64,000 bases of DNA, taken from the NCBI GenBank assembly GCA_026826555.1, contig JAKSZT010054335.1, forward strand, positions 8,288,758 to 8,352,757, given 5' to 3'. Under the pieces are notes generated by a model, which was given only the letters and a program-made list of their open reading frames with translations, had not been told where the DNA came from and ran no database searches. The position numbers and the translations under genes were made by a program. Below are positions 45,501 through 57,584 of this stretch, one piece after another. The number at the start of each line of letters is the position of its first letter. Position 1 is the stretch's first letter. Source of the stretch: Tolypeutes matacus. Its lineage: Eukaryota; Chordata; Mammalia; Cingulata; Chlamyphoridae.

Positions 45501-46880
45501 GTATCTCATTTGGACTTCTTTGTATTCTACTAGTTAAGAATCATTGGCCAGATTTTTAAAACTTACTACAAAGCTGCATAATCAAAGGAGTGAGCTATTG
45601 GCATAAAGATAGCCTTGTAGATTAAGGAGGTAGAATCGAGAGCCCAAGAAAGCCACACACCTATGGTCGATTGATTTTTCACAATGGTGCCAAGTTCATT
45701 CAATGGGGAAAGAACTGTCTTTTCAACAAATGCTGCTGAGATAACTGGACATCCACATTCAAAGAATGATTGGGACCACACGCCACACTCAAGAATTAAT
45801 TCACAGTGGGTCAAAGGCCTAGGGGTAAGTGCCAAATCTCTGAACTCTTAGAAGGAAATGCAGGTATAAATCTTTGTGATCTTGGATTGGGCAATGGTTT
45901 CTTAAATATGATACCAAAAACACAAGCAAAAAGAAAAAAATGGGTGTATGTACTTCATCAAAATCAAAAACATTTGTGCATCAAAGGACAGTATCAAAAG
46001 AGTAAAAAGACAAACCAAAGAATAGAAGAAACTTTTGTCAAATCATATATCTAATAAGAATCTAGTATTCAGAATATATAAAGAACTCTTACAACCCAAC
46101 AACAAAAAGACTAATACCTCAGTTGAAAAATAGGCAAATGATTTGAATAAATATTTCTGCAAAAAGGATATCCAATGGGCCGTAAGCACATGAAAGGATG
46201 CTGCGCCTAGTTAATCACGAGGGAGATGCAAACGGAACCCCGCTAGAATGGCCATAGTCGGTGTCGTGAAACCGAAATGCTCACATACTGCTGGTGGGAA
46301 GGTGAAATGACACGGCTCCTGTGGAAAATCATTTTGCAGTTCCTCAAAGAGTTAAGCATAAAACTGCCATATGATCCTGCAATTCCACACCGAGGTATAC
46401 ACCCAAGGGAAATGAAAACGTGTCCACGCAAAGACTTGTACACAAGTGTTCATAGCAGCACCGTTTGTAATAATCAAGACATGGAAACAACCAAAATGTC
46501 CAGCAAATGGTAGATGGACAAGCAAAATGTGACACATCCACACAGTGGGCTGTCACTCAGCTGTGGAAAGGACACAGTACCGCATTATTCCAAGCGGGAG
46601 AAGCCGGCCACGAAGGGCCACGTGTTGCATGCTTCCATTTATGTGAAACCTCCAGAATATGCGAATCCAAAGAAACAGAAACCAGAGAGTGGTTGTAAGA
46701 AGTTGTGGGTTGTGGAGCATGGGGAGGGACTGCTTATATGGACAGAGTTTCTTTTTGGGGTGATAAAATGTTGTAGAATTATATAGTGCTGATAGTGCAC
46801 AGCCTTGTAAATGAACTAAAAGTCATTGAACTGTACTTTTTAAAATGGTGAATTTAATATTATACAAATTTTATCTCAAA
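42556..46880 (+). mobile_element. Old L1M element, nearly complete in order, split by an LTR
   Basis: The plus-strand order matches a whole L1: ORF1-proximal text (42700-43130), ORF2 reverse-transcriptase text (43700-44650, including the decayed FADD region near 44390), the ORF2 carboxy terminus (45650-46500, with TGCAATTCCACACCGAGGTATACACC-type phrase) and a 3' UTR ending TTATACAAATTTTATCTC at 46880. Every frame is broken many times. An MLT1-type LTR interrupts it at 44887-45227. Confidence 0.8.
44887..45227 (+). mobile_element. MLT1-like MaLR solo LTR inside L1M
   Basis: It starts TTATCGATTGAATCACGCC after a TG. It contains CTTCTAGGCTCCAAAACTGTG and GAAATTAAAATCAATGCCTG (decayed polyadenylation region), and ends in CACAGCAGCCTGGCAAATTCC-like text, the MLT1 layout. 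Confidence 0.7.
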
Positions 46881-46944
46881 AAATGAGTTCAGAAGGTTGC
46901 CAGAAGCTAGGTGGAACTCAGGGCAGTTTGGCACAATCATGGTG

Positions 46945-47240
46945 TTCTGTCATTGATTTAATAAATATTTAGCGAGTGTCTTCAGTTTGCTAATAAGATT
47001 AAATCGTGATAGTTGTACCCCAAAACCTTGAGTTTAGTGGGGGAAACAGACTAGTAAATAATTAAATTGCATGTCGTAAGTGTTGTAACAGAACAGAGTA
47101 AAGCTTAACCCGAACACACAGAAGAGAGAACAAGCTTGGGGCAGATGAGAGCGTCCTTCAAGAGGACACATCTGAGTTGGACCTTGAAGTGCAGTTTGCA
47201 GAGTGGAGGAGGGGCGGAAGGGAGGCTAGCGGCGTGAAGA
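46945..47240 (-). mobile_element. L2 LINE fragment
   Basis: ATTGATTTAATAAATATTTAGCGAG and GTGGGGGAAACAGACTAGTAAA, followed by GACACATCTGAGTTGGACCTTGAAG, are decayed reverse matches to the L2 3' end. Confidence 0.5.
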
Positions 47241-48084
47241 GCGCGTGCGAGTCGGGTATGAACGAATAAGCCGTATCCACGACTGGACTTCACTGCTGCG
47301 CACGCCCTGGACCTCTGCACCCAGTCCAGACCCACCCAGACACAAATCCAGACCCTCACTACCGACCGCGCCACGAGGGAGGAGCTCCCAGCCTTGGCGG
47401 ACCTATCCAGGTCATCCTGCAGTTCCCTGCCCCCACGGCCCACAGAAGTGAAGCCACATGAGCTTAGTTTCAGTCGATGGCAGTAGTCACAAAGCAGAAG
47501 TTTGTGGCACTTTACCTTTCCAGTGCTCCGGCTTTAGGTGTTGGCCACTCCGTGAGAGCGAGACTCACAGCGCCTCGGGGTTACAGCTGCGAGCCGCCAC
47601 ACCCTGCCCACTGGTGTCCTTTCACCCAGCACCTGCCACGCCTGTTTTCAGTGCTTATTGCTGAAATACCGGTAATTCAAGTTGGGAATTAAAAGCCAAC
47701 ACACTGTCACTATCTTTGCTGATCTCTTCTGTGCCAGGCTCTCATTTCTTGCAGGCTTTCCAATCACCATTGAATCAGCCCTCCACCAGCACCTTTATTA
47801 TCTTAGGGACATCCTGCATCTCTTGCAAATTGGCCATCTCACTTTGCAGCTGGTTGGCATAGTAACTGCAGGACAACTTCTGACATCACAGGGAGGTGTT
47901 AGATATTGAATTAAAATACTAATTCATCAACACGTTTCTTAAAGACATAGGTTGGTATTCATGAAAGATACTTACAGATATTATGTGATGATGAAGACGG
48001 GGGAAAAAGCCCCATTTTCCCATCACCTGAAGCCTCAGCTCCTTTCTGGATCTTCAGGGTAGGAATCTGGAGTAGAAATGGAGG
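47241..48084. other. Intergenic, nothing recognised
   Basis: A GC-richer part (47260-47640) produces overlapping open frames with no motif; not supported as coding. Confidence 0.4.
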
Positions 48085-49465
48085 CTCCATTAGCCAAGCA
48101 CTAATTCATTCAACAAACATTTATTAACTGCCTGTATATGTGCCAGATAATGTTCTAGGCATTTGGGACTATCAAGGAAAGAAACAGATAAAAATCCCTG
48201 CCCTTTTGGCATTAACATTCTAGTGGGGGAGGAAATAAACCTTTAACCTAACAAATAAGTAAATCATATAGAATGCTAGGAGGGTATGAGTGTTATGGAA
48301 ACAAAAATAAGTAAGTAAAGCACAGAATGGGGCATTGGGATGCCTTTTGCGGGTCATAATTTTAAATAGCATGATTAGAAAAGACATCCTAGAGAAGGTG
48401 GCAATTGAGCAAGGCCTTGAGGGAGATGAGAGAGTTGGTCATGTTGGAAGCTGGGGAAGCGTGTTCCAGTAGAGGGAATGGCCAATGCCACAGCCCCTGA
48501 GGTGAGCGCATGCCTAGTTTGTCTCAGGGACAGCCAGGAGGCCAAGTCTAGGTGACGGTGGTAGGAGGTGAGGCCAAAGATGCTACAGAAGAGGGCAGGT
48601 TGACTAGGCTTTATGGGTCACTGTGAAGCAGAGTGCCCATGGGAAGGCTTTGAGCAGAGCACTGACAGGAGATGATTTGACTTTATCAAAGAGTCCCTGG
48701 GCTTCTGTATTGGGCATGGATGTAGGAGGCAAAGGTAGACGCAGAGAGATTGAGAGGCCATCGCAGTAGCCCAGGGATACATTAATGGCCATTTAAACCA
48801 AGGTGGAAGTGATGAAAGTGGTAAGAAGGGTTTTGGAAAGTTTGGTCAGCATTTACCCTGATTCATTGGATGTGTGGAGTGAAAGAGAGGAGACAAGGAT
48901 GGCTCACCTGAAATGGGGAAGATTAGTGGTTTTGGATATGTTAAGTTTGCAACTCTACTGGACATCCCATTGGAGATATCAAATAGGCAGTTGAAAATAT
49001 GACTTTAGATGCTAGGACGGAGATTCAGGCTGGAGATATAAACCAATTGCCATCAGCAGATAGATGATATTTAAAGCCATGTTGATGGACGAGATCACCA
49101 AGGGCGGGAGTAGATAGAGAAGAGAAGAAGCTCAGGTTAGTGGGGAGAAGAGGGCTCAGAGATAAAGACCAAGAAAGAGCAGTCAGAGAGGTAGGAGGGA
49201 AACGAGGAGAAAGTGGTGTATACAAGAGGAGAGAGTGACAAAGCTGTGTCAAATGCTGCTGAATAATCAAGGAAGACGAAGACTGAGAACCGGCCATTGG
49301 GTGTCACTGGTGACCTTGACATGAGAAGCTCTGTTAGGGGGCCGAGGCCAAAGCCTGAGGACTGGGTTTCAGAGAGAACAGGAGGAAAGGAATTCCAGAA
49401 GGCAACTTGTTAAAGGAGGTTTGCTGCAAAGGGAAGCAGAGAATTGGGGTAGAAACTGGTGGGGT
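48085..49465 (-). mobile_element. L2 LINE with recognisable reverse-transcriptase remnant
   Basis: The 3' end is near 48090, where the plus strand reads AATTCATTCAACAAACATTTATT (reverse of the L2 terminus). On the minus strand ORF2 text survives. At 49297-49025 it contains LGDLVHQHGFKYHLSADG, which is the decayed YADD catalytic block of the L2 reverse transcriptase. At 49322-49137 it contains DYSAAFDTALS. It is about 1.4 kb long, unusually long for L2, and inactive. Confidence 0.8.
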
Positions 49466-49549
49466 AAGTGGAGTCAAAAGAAGTCTTTTTTTTTTCTTTA
49501 ATATGAAGGAAATAATAGCATGTTTGTAAGGTGATAGGAATGTGTGGTA

Positions 49550-49725
49550 GGCTGAATAACCGGCCCTCCAGAACCTGTGACTATGCTACCTGACCTGGCA
49601 AAGGGACTTTGCAGCTGTGATTGTGTTAAAGATCTTGAAATGGGAAGATTATCCTGGATTGCCTGGGTGGACCTAATGTCATGGCGAGGGTTTTATAAGA
49701 GGAATTCACCGCCACGACCATGCCC
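49550..49725 (+). mobile_element. Old class III LTR-like fragment
   Basis: GTGGTAGGCTGAATAACCGGCC, GGCAAAGGGACTTTGCAGC, GTTAAAGATCTTGAAATGGG and GATTATCCTGGATTGCCTGG form a familiar ancient mammalian repeat. I believe it is an ERVL-class LTR, but the exact family is uncertain. Confidence 0.55.
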
Positions 49726-50935
49726 TCTCCATACCGAACCACCTTCCTAACCGGGTTAGGACTGGGACGTGTCTGCAGGGACTTTTAGTCTGCCACAAAG
49801 CCCTAGACCGTCCCCTATGCAGGTCCTAGACATCTCCTACAGAGATTCTGAGCCCCTCGCCGAGGCCAGCACCTCGCTTAAGTGCAGCGCTGTCGTGCCA
49901 GGCCTTTATTCTTAGCCTCCAGTTACAGGTATAACTGTGCAGGCTTCTGGGGCCTTGGCTGGCCCCTCACTGCACGAGGCACTGAGCTCCTCGGTGCAGG
50001 GCCAAGCCCTCAGGCGGGAAAGACGCGCGTGCAGGCGCCTGAGGTGCCAGGAACGGTCTCCGCAGCTGTGGAGCAGAGGCGGCCTGAGGAGACACCGCTG
50101 GCAGAAGGTGGGCCGCGGAAGCCAGCTGGGCCTCTCTTTCTTTGAACGTGGAGGCTTCTCCTTCTCAGTCATCTTTCTTCTGGATTTTCCATGCTCCCCG
50201 GTAATTTTGTGAAATCTTGTTCAGTGGCTAGAAGCTCCTATCGACCTGGCATTATGGTCAAATTCGTTTCTTACAGCAAAACCAACCACCCTCCGGTTCA
50301 GCGTGAAAGTATCTGATTGGGAACTAGCGGTTTTTCAGTGAGAAGGGAGCCAGGGCCACTGGACTTCTGACTATGCCGTGCCCTGGCGAGGCGGTTTGGG
50401 TTCGGGCCGCTTTCCATGCGTCCAGTGGCGGATCCTGGATTCCGCAGTGTCTGGGGTCTGTTGGCCATAAAGTGCCCTCCAGAACCGTCTGTTCTGTTCT
50501 CATGGGCACCCCCAGCGAGGTCCAGGTGGAGTCCCAGATACTTGGGGTCACCGTTGTCCCAAGGGGTCCTGGTCAAGGCTGACCTCAGGCGGAGTCGCAG
50601 CTCAGGAGAGGCGGGTTTTCCCTTCCTCTGCTCGGGGCAGCAGGCTGGGGGACCCATTCCTGGGGCTGAGTGGGCCCAGTGACGCTTTAGCCTCTGCTCC
50701 TGAGAGTCAGGGGTGAAGCCTGGTGCCTGGGCCTGATTTAGGTCCTGAACCCGCAAGGGGGGTATGGAGAGAGGTGGGGAGTGGAGTGGGGACCCTCAGC
50801 CTTTGCCTCGGCTGAAGCCTAGGTAGAGGTCAAGAGCAGAAGACAAACTCAAAGTCACCAGTCAAATGCTCCCTGTCCTTGGAGTGCCCCGGGACGGCGC
50901 TGCGTGAGAGTCAGGCCCAGGGCGGTCTGGGAGGC
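49726..50935. other. GC-rich intergenic sequence
   Basis: Stop-poor, with many overlapping open frames on both strands (for example 50298-50756 minus, 152 codons). None shows a domain, a splice context or an obvious codon bias. Confidence 0.4.
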
Positions 50936-51045
50936 TTGGCAGGGCCCTTGACCCACCTGTGCATCGGTCTCCTCGTGTGTGAAATAATGGCCACGCCAGC
51001 CTCACGGGGTGCTGTGAGGACTGAGAGGGAGTAAAGGTGTGGGAG
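50936..51045 (+). mobile_element. MIR fragment
   Basis: ATCGGTCTCCTCGTGTGTGAAATAATGG then GGGGTGCTGTGAGGACTGAG corresponds to the central and 3' MIR region. Confidence 0.6.
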
Positions 51046-52434
51046 CTTCAGCGGGACGCAGACAGCCGGGAGGGTGTTCCCATCACTTAAGACTAATCAG
51101 GTGGGAGGTGATTCAGGAGATGCCACGGAGGCTGACCGTGGAGGAGACGGCTCAGCCGGAGGGAGGCAGGTCGCTTGTCAAGACAGACTCGGGGAGCCGC
51201 GGCCTCGGCTGGTAGCGCGGTGGGCCGACGGAGATCAGCACCCTTCCTGTCAGCGCCCCGAGGCCTGAGAGCGCAGAGCGGCGCTGAGGTTTGAGCGCTG
51301 AGCTGCCCGTGACTGGAATCCAGGTCTTTACTCGTAACGCGGTCGTGATGCATCAATGCATCAGGCCGTCAATGAGATGCTTCACCGTGAAGGCAAACGA
51401 GGTGCCGGGCTTCGTTCTGGCCCTCAGGAGCGTTGGGGGAACGGAATTGTGAAGCGGTCGGAAATTATGTGCATTCTAACCAGAGACTGAAAATTCAGTT
51501 GCTCTAGGGCCCAGCAGGTGATGTAACTGAGCAACCAAAGCAGATGTCAGAAAATCAACATCCCGGGCGCAATGCAGAGGACATTTTACCTCAACATTGT
51601 GAGACCGTAGGGAGTGGTGAAGACTGAGGCAAACGGAGGGGAGGACACATGTCCTGTCCAACTCTGCTTCCAAGTCGTCTTGTGGGAGGAATGCAGGCGA
51701 GCATTGGTAACTCTTCTGTTTTTTTTGTTTTTTCAAAAAAAGCCAGAAATTCAGATTTTTCTATTTTTCAGTTTTTAGTAAGTTCTAGACTAATGTAAAA
51801 AATTGTAAGACATTTTGCATTCAAACAGGTCTGCAGCTTTCTCTGTGATCTCTGCAAATTCGTGGTCTTGAGTGGAAAGTTGGGAAGCTCAGAGAGGAGG
51901 GTCGTGAGGGAATGACAGGGTGGGAGCAAGCCGGTGCCCAATGCTGTGGACTTAGAGGGCAGCCCAGCTCCCTCTGGGCACAGGACAGGACCAGAAAGCT
52001 CGTCTTCCTTCCTCATACCTACGGCTAAGAGCTGGCTCTGTTATGGCTGTTTTCCTTTGGGTATGGTGAGGAAATGGGAAGGAGAGTTTTCCCCTTTTAG
52101 GTTTTTTTTTTAAACAAAAAATGCTTGTGAATGGATGCAAGGCAAAATTTTCTGACAGTTGACCAGTATAAAATAAAAACGAAGGACCCCCTCCCTCCTC
52201 TCCCCTCCCCTCCATTTCCATTTGCGAGGGGTAATCGCTGACACCATTTCCCTGCGAATCATCAAAGAAACTTCTGAGCATATAAAGCCACAGATGAGCC
52301 ATCTGTGCGTTGGTCTGTAAAATAAGGAGACAGACAGGAAAGACGCGGCGAGCAGAGCCCGTCTGTGCCTTTGTGCCCGCGGTTTGCTGCCTGGAAGGCC
52401 TTTCCCGTCCCATGAAAAACCCAGGCCCTCGAGG
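51046..52434. other. Intergenic, nothing recognised
   Basis: Mixed composition. The 185-codon minus frame at 51952-52509 has no recognisable motif and is rejected. Confidence 0.4.
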
Positions 52435-52600
52435 CAGACGCCCCGGCTGCGTGTCCTTGCTGTGCCCTTCACCAGCTCTGACCCTGGCCGGAGGGCTCAG
52501 CCTCTGCACGCCACGCTTTCATCTATAAAATGGAGATGGACAGCAGACTCCACCTCGAAGGGCTCTTGTGAGGAACGAGTTGTCGACAGACACAAGGGCT
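52435..52600 (+). mobile_element. MIR fragment
   Basis: CTTTCATCTATAAAATGGAGATGG and GGGCTCTTGTGAGGAACGAG are MIR landmarks in sense order. Confidence 0.6.
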
Positions 52601-52897
52601 TGGAGCCGCGAGTGGGAGAAAGCGTCCACTGTCGTTACTGCCCTTCCCGGCAGGAAGCCTCCTCGCGGGCACTGGCCCTGCTCTCCTCCCTCCTCCAGCT
52701 CAGCCTCTTTTCGAGCTGCGGACGCCGTTCTCTTGCCTCGCGTTGCAACCCCAGCCATCCACCCTCTGCACGGTGCATTGCTGACTCTCCAGGCAGGCAC
52801 CATCCTGTTCCCTGCCGCAGAGCTCGGTGAGATTCGGCAGTGAGCCTGGGGCGCCCCTGGCTCCCCGCAGTGCCTCCAGGGTGAGGGGGGTTGAGGG
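52601..52897. other. Intergenic GC-rich sequence
   Basis: No recognised feature. Confidence 0.4.
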
Positions 52898-52910
52898 CTT
52901 CCCTGGTTTT

Positions 52911-53278
52911 TTATTTGAAAGATTTATTTATTTATTTCACCCCCCCCCCCCACTGTTTTGTGCTCGCTGTCTGCTCTCTGTGTGTTCCTCTGTGTCTGCT
53001 TGTCTTCTCTTTAGGTGGCACCGGGAACTGATCCTGGGACCTTCTGGAGTGGAGAGAGGCGCTCAGTCTCTTGCACCACCTCAGCTCCCTGGTCTGCTGC
53101 GTCTCTTATTCTCTCTCCTCTGTGTCTCTTTTTGTTGCGTCATCTTGCTGCCAGCTCTCCATGCAGGCCAGCTCGCCCTGCGGGCCAGCTTGCCTTCACC
53201 AGGAGGCACCGGGAATCGAACCCTGGACCTCCTATATGGCAGACGGGAGCCCAGTCGTTTGAGCCACATCCGCGTCCC
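52911..53278 (-). mobile_element. Dimeric long DAS-type SINE
   Basis: A 368-bp minus-strand insertion is bracketed by a perfect 13-bp duplication CTTCCCTGGTTTT (52898-52910 and 53279-53291). It contains two tRNA-like units: 53014-53095 (GGGAACTGATCCTGGGACC) and 53205-53278 (GGGAATCGAACCCTGGACC, head GAGCCACATCCGCGTCCCC). They are joined by a CT-rich linker. The left end is the reverse A-tail, with TTATTTATTT and a C-run. Confidence 0.85.
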
Positions 53279-53291
53279 CTTCCCTGGTTTT

Positions 53292-53689
53292 GAGCTGCTC
53301 TTTATTATTCCCCAGAATGTGCTCCACCAAAATTCAGAGCAAACAGTCCTAGGAACTCCCCACCAGCACCAGGGCCCTGAGGGGGCACTGCTGGGCACTT
53401 CCCTTGCTCCCCAGGGAGCCTCTGAGCTCATCTCAGTAAAACTTTAATGCCTGAAAGTCAATTAGAGCGAGAATTCTCCTGTAGTCAAGAGGCAGTGCTT
53501 TTGTTGGAAGGTGCAAACTCGGGGGAAGGATGGCAGCTGAGTGAGGCTGTGAAGCTAATGGGGTTGGGAAAGCCACTCTGCATCAGGCTGTATCTGCCAG
53601 GTGCCAGGCAAAGGGAGAGGGGCTGGGGTAGGAGGGGCTGAACAGACTGTGGGTGGCCTTAATTACTCACTCTCATCATGTGCTAAAAA
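53292..53689. other. Intergenic, nothing recognised
   Basis: No feature seen. Confidence 0.4.
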
Positions 53690-53862
53690 GTTCCCAAAGC
53701 ATGTTCACACTCTCACTTTCCTGGAATCTCCCAACAGTTCCTTGAAGTGGGAATTTCACCGTACATCCATTTTAAGAGAAGAGGACCTGAAGTTCAGAGA
53801 GGTGAAATGTGGGCCTGGAGTCGACACCCTAGCCTGTCGACTTCTTTCCAGACAGCAGCCCG
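53690..53862 (-). mobile_element. MIR fragment
   Basis: TCCATTTTAAGAGAAGAGGACC and TTCAGAGAGGTGAAATG are the reverse of the MIR core. Confidence 0.5.
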
Positions 53863-53994
53863 GGCTGGAGTGGGAGTGAGAGTGGGAGGGGGGCACCCTG
53901 CCTGTCACATTCCTCAAAAGTGGCATCTTTTCATTTCCTGAGATAACACTGACTTCCATGACTTGCACATCGATGGACAGGTGCACGAGCTTTA

Positions 53995-54425
53995 TGAATC
54001 TGTTCCAGTTACTACTGCTGCATAACAAATTACCCCACAATGCCCTCAGGCATTTTATGACACCCACAGGTTCTCAGGCAGAGCAGGAGTGGGGCTGTCT
54101 GCCTCCACTCCACGGGCCGAGGGCCTCCGCCAGGAGGGCTCACAGGGAAGGCCTCTCCGTGGCTGCAGAATCTCCTCATGTCCAGGATGGCTCCCCACAG
54201 AGCCGGCAGCTGGGGCTGCTGGCCAGAGTGCCCAGGTGGCCTCTGCAGTGCAGCGGTCTCAGGGGGCCTGGTGTGCTTGCGGGGGGCTTTCCCGCTCCCT
54301 GGTCAGAGAAGCTCAAGCCTGCCCAGACTCCAGGGAAGGGACACAGACCCCACCCAAAGAATGCGTAGCCAATATCTCAAAAGCCGCCATGTTGTCCCGC
54401 TCCTTTCTGACCCCATTAGATACGG
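53995..54425 (-). mobile_element. Old LTR-like fragment (tentative)
   Basis: GTTACTACTGCTGCATAACAAATTACCCC followed by TCTCAGGCAGAGCAGGAGTGG resembles the reverse of an ancient class III LTR 3' end. The GC-rich remainder is consistent but not diagnostic. Confidence 0.5.
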
Positions 54426-55984
54426 GAAGATGCTCCTCTCACAAAGCCTAAACGGAGACGCGTGGTGTAGGGAAGGCAGGCAGGGGAAGCTCTCTCTATC
54501 CTGAGAACCGTAGTGGGGTCGGCAGGTGCTGGGACCCAGACTGGGCTTGGCCACTAGCTGGTGGAGTCTCATTTATAAAACAGAGGCATGATCAACGCAG
54601 AAAAGCTCTGAACAGGATTGTTAAAGGGTCTTGGAATATCCCACGCTGCAGGCAGGACCCCTTTGTTGCCTGGTGGCAGCAAAGGTGGAAGCGGGGAGGC
54701 TTGTGAGAAACAACGCTGGGGAGGTGGGATAAGGCTGGGAGAGGGCAGAGGAGTGTGTGAGGGCCCCCCGAGCCTGGAAGAAATGGGGGGCGAGCTGCGG
54801 AGATGCCACTGCGATCCAAGACAGGAAGACAGCTGTAAGACAGAGGGGCGGGTAGGTCAGGAATTCCGACGGAGGACAGGCCAGGGAGGGGGAAGATGGG
54901 TTACCCAGGCTCAGAGAGGAGAGACGACCACCAAATAGGGGAAGGGATGTCTTTCTTCTTCGGAGCTTTTGGGGCCGGAGGGGCACCTTGGGAAGAATGC
55001 TGGTGGTGGGCGTCAAGGCTTGACTCAGGGAGGTAGCAGGCAGGTGGGCCGGCTCCACCTGCACGCCCCCTGCAGCAGGGCCCGGCACGTGGCTCGATGC
55101 TCTGCTGCTGCTGCTCTGACGTCCTTTCCTTTCAAGGACAAGAGACCCTGCGTTTCTATCTTGCTCGTAGCCAGGCCGACAGGAGGGCAGATGACTCGAT
55201 CCCGAGGCTCACCTGCGGAGATTGTGCCCCAAATCCCTCACAGGACGGCGGAAGCAAGTTATGTGCCAGCTCCACGCAGGCGGGCTGGAGCAGGGGACAT
55301 GCCTGTGCCCCCGGCGGAGCTGCAGGGTGACAGTGCCTCGCGGGGAGAGAGGAAGGACGGCGAACGTCTGTGGCGCTGATCTCCGCACGGCCTCTCCCAC
55401 GGAACCCGCCTCTCGTTTTCACCACACATCAGTCCCTGTGCTTGGGGTAGTTTCACATGAGTCTCCTTTCCAGTGGCCCTGCTGTACTTGTGCCGAGAGT
55501 GAGGGAAGTGGCCGCAGTGGACGGTGCCGGGTGGCCCTGCCGGTCCCTGCTTCCAGGCACAGTGCGAGCCTGAGCACGAGGCTAGCTCTGCCTGTCCAAA
55601 TCCAAACACCGCTTGGAATACGCAAGAATTCCTTTCAGGGCTCCCCCGGGCCAGCGTCTCCTGTGTGGTGCTTGATCCCTGGCTCAGCGCAAGCAAAGCT
55701 ATTGCGTCCTCCCGGTGGCTGCGCCCCCTCCCAGGAAAATGCTGGCGCCTGGACCCCGCTCGATTTCTTTTACATCTTGAGCTCGGGGCTCCCTCCTCCT
55801 TCAGTTGTCGCCTCCCTGTCACCATCCGCAGGAATGCACGGGGGTAGGGGGGCGGGGAGGATACGCAGGGCAGAGCCCGGGCTGTGCAGCCCAGTGCCCC
55901 TTTGACAGGGGTCGCCAAGCCACTGGACTCTCCCTCCACGTATCCAGAACCACCCCCCGTGGCTGGCTCTCACCTCAGCCTCTG
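54426..55984. other. GC-rich intergenic sequence
   Basis: CpG-containing but without promoter motifs like those at 6.3 kb. Long overlapping frames occur on both strands (55222-55905 plus and 55259-55939 minus, about 227 codons each). Their symmetry on both strands argues for stop-poor GC-rich DNA rather than a gene. Confidence 0.4.
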
Positions 55985-56320
55985 GCCTTTCCCCCCGGAG
56001 CGCCGACCTGTTTCCCATCCTCTCTGCCAGCCTGTCCTCACTCCCCCGGCATCTGTGTGCTGAGCAGTGACCAGCCCCTCAGTGGGCCCTCGTGGTCCAC
56101 TCTGGACTGCCCCCTCCTCAAGGTCTTTGCGTTTGCTGCTCCTTTCAGGAAAGCTCTTCCCCCCGGCTGCTGCCTGCCCTGGTCCCACACTCGGTGAAAA
56201 TCCAGCACAAGTCCCACCTCCTCAGAAAGGCTTTCCTTGACAACCCAACACAAACACCTTCCTTCCACGCTGCACCTCCTTGCCTTCCCCGAGGTGCCAC
56301 GCCTGAGCCGGCACTCTTGG
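55985..56320 (+). mobile_element. L2 LINE 3' fragment
   Basis: AAGTCCCACCTCCTCAGAAAGGC followed by TTTCCTTGACAACCCAA, preceded by TTCAGGAAAGCTCTTCCCCC, is L2 sense text near the end of ORF2. Confidence 0.6.
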
Positions 56321-56964
56321 CTGGCAAGGAATAGAAACCAGCTCTGTCCTATTTAAACTAGAATCGCAGGTGCAGGAAGACGGGGGAGCTCAGCTGCCTG
56401 AAGTCAGTGTGGAGGGCCAGGAAGGGGCAGCCTCCAGGCTGGACGTGCCGGTGTCCACACGGAGCCCCTGCTCCAGGGGCCCCTCAGCCGAGCAATGCGC
56501 AGAAGCCACCTCGGGGAACGTGGGTCTCAGGGACCTCAGTGGAAAGAGCCAGACGGCTCTGGGATCGCTCCCCCGCCTGGTGGGTGTGGGGTGGAGGCTG
56601 GGGATTGAGGAACGAGGTAAAACCTTCACTCGGGCTAACAAGAGCCAGGAATGTTATCAGCAGGGCTGCATTTTACCCTGCTCTCCTGGGAACACATGGA
56701 TGAGCTGGTCATTGTCTTCACCAGAGGCCCGTTTAGAAATAGAACATTCGAAAAAGTGCACACACTGAAGGATTTGTAATTTGTAAGTTTATCTCTAAGA
56801 AATTTCTGTCTTAGTGAAACGCAACACAAGCTCGCCTAAGCAGGGAGGAGGATGTTAATTTTTAGAGATCGATAGTTCCTTCAGGAAACCACAGGGCAGT
56901 CACCATGGGCCTGGGACCGGAAACTCGAGTGGTGGCAGCCCAGTGGCATCGCCCAGTGTTTGCA
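56321..56964. other. Intergenic, nothing recognised
   Basis: No clear element. Confidence 0.4.
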
Positions 56965-57055
56965 CAGCCTCTCCTTGAGATAGGGGTTATTTTTAATTTA
57001 TAGATGAGGACGCTTACGCACAGAGGCTAAGTCACTTGCCTTAGGGCCACTTCTT
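56965..57055 (-). mobile_element. MIR core fragment
   Basis: TTTAATTTATAGATGAGGACGC and CACAGAGGCTAAGTCACTTGCC are the reverse MIR core. Confidence 0.65.
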
Positions 57056-57584
57056 TTCTCACTTCTTGTTGATCCTGGGACAGTCTTGGGAATTTCAGCC
57101 TTTCTTTGTTCATTTTCCCATGATTTCCTTTCCCCATTCAAGGGACACTCAAGCCTCTGGCCCAGGGGCGGCTACAGAAGCCTGGTGCCCCGTGAAGCTC
57201 CTTCACAGGCACAGGAAGCACCTGCCCCAGCAGGAGTCCTTGACGGAATCTGCCCAAGGTGTGCGCATTTGCCCAAGACCTGACTGTGGAGGAACGGCCA
57301 CTCTGGGAAGGGCGACGTGGAGCAAAGAACCCAGCTTTCGGCAGCGTGGTGGGGACTTGTAGAACCATCTGCTCCAGGAACCACAAATCCACATGCCCGC
57401 AGAAACCACGCGGGCTCCGTAAGCACATGAAGCAGGGCAGCAGGGGGTGGTGAGGCCTGTGGTTAGTGGTCATCATCTCAAATGCACGGGCCTCTGCTCA
57501 GCTCTGGTGTCCTGACGCCATGTTAACTGCATCCCATCGTGGCTGGATTTTCTGATTTTCCAAAAGAAGCTGGAAACTTGGATT
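57056..57584. other. Intergenic, nothing recognised
   Basis: Overlapping short frames only. Confidence 0.4.

Noticed and set aside
51952..52509. 185-codon minus-strand frame
   Set aside because: It overlaps a MIR fragment and low-complexity polypyrimidine sequence; the product has no domain.
52827..53447. 206-codon plus-strand frame
   Set aside because: It reads through the reverse strand of the dimeric SINE.
55222..55939. Two opposed ~227-codon frames as a possible exon
   Set aside because: They cover the same bases on both strands in GC-rich sequence, and neither has a motif or splice sites at sensible positions.
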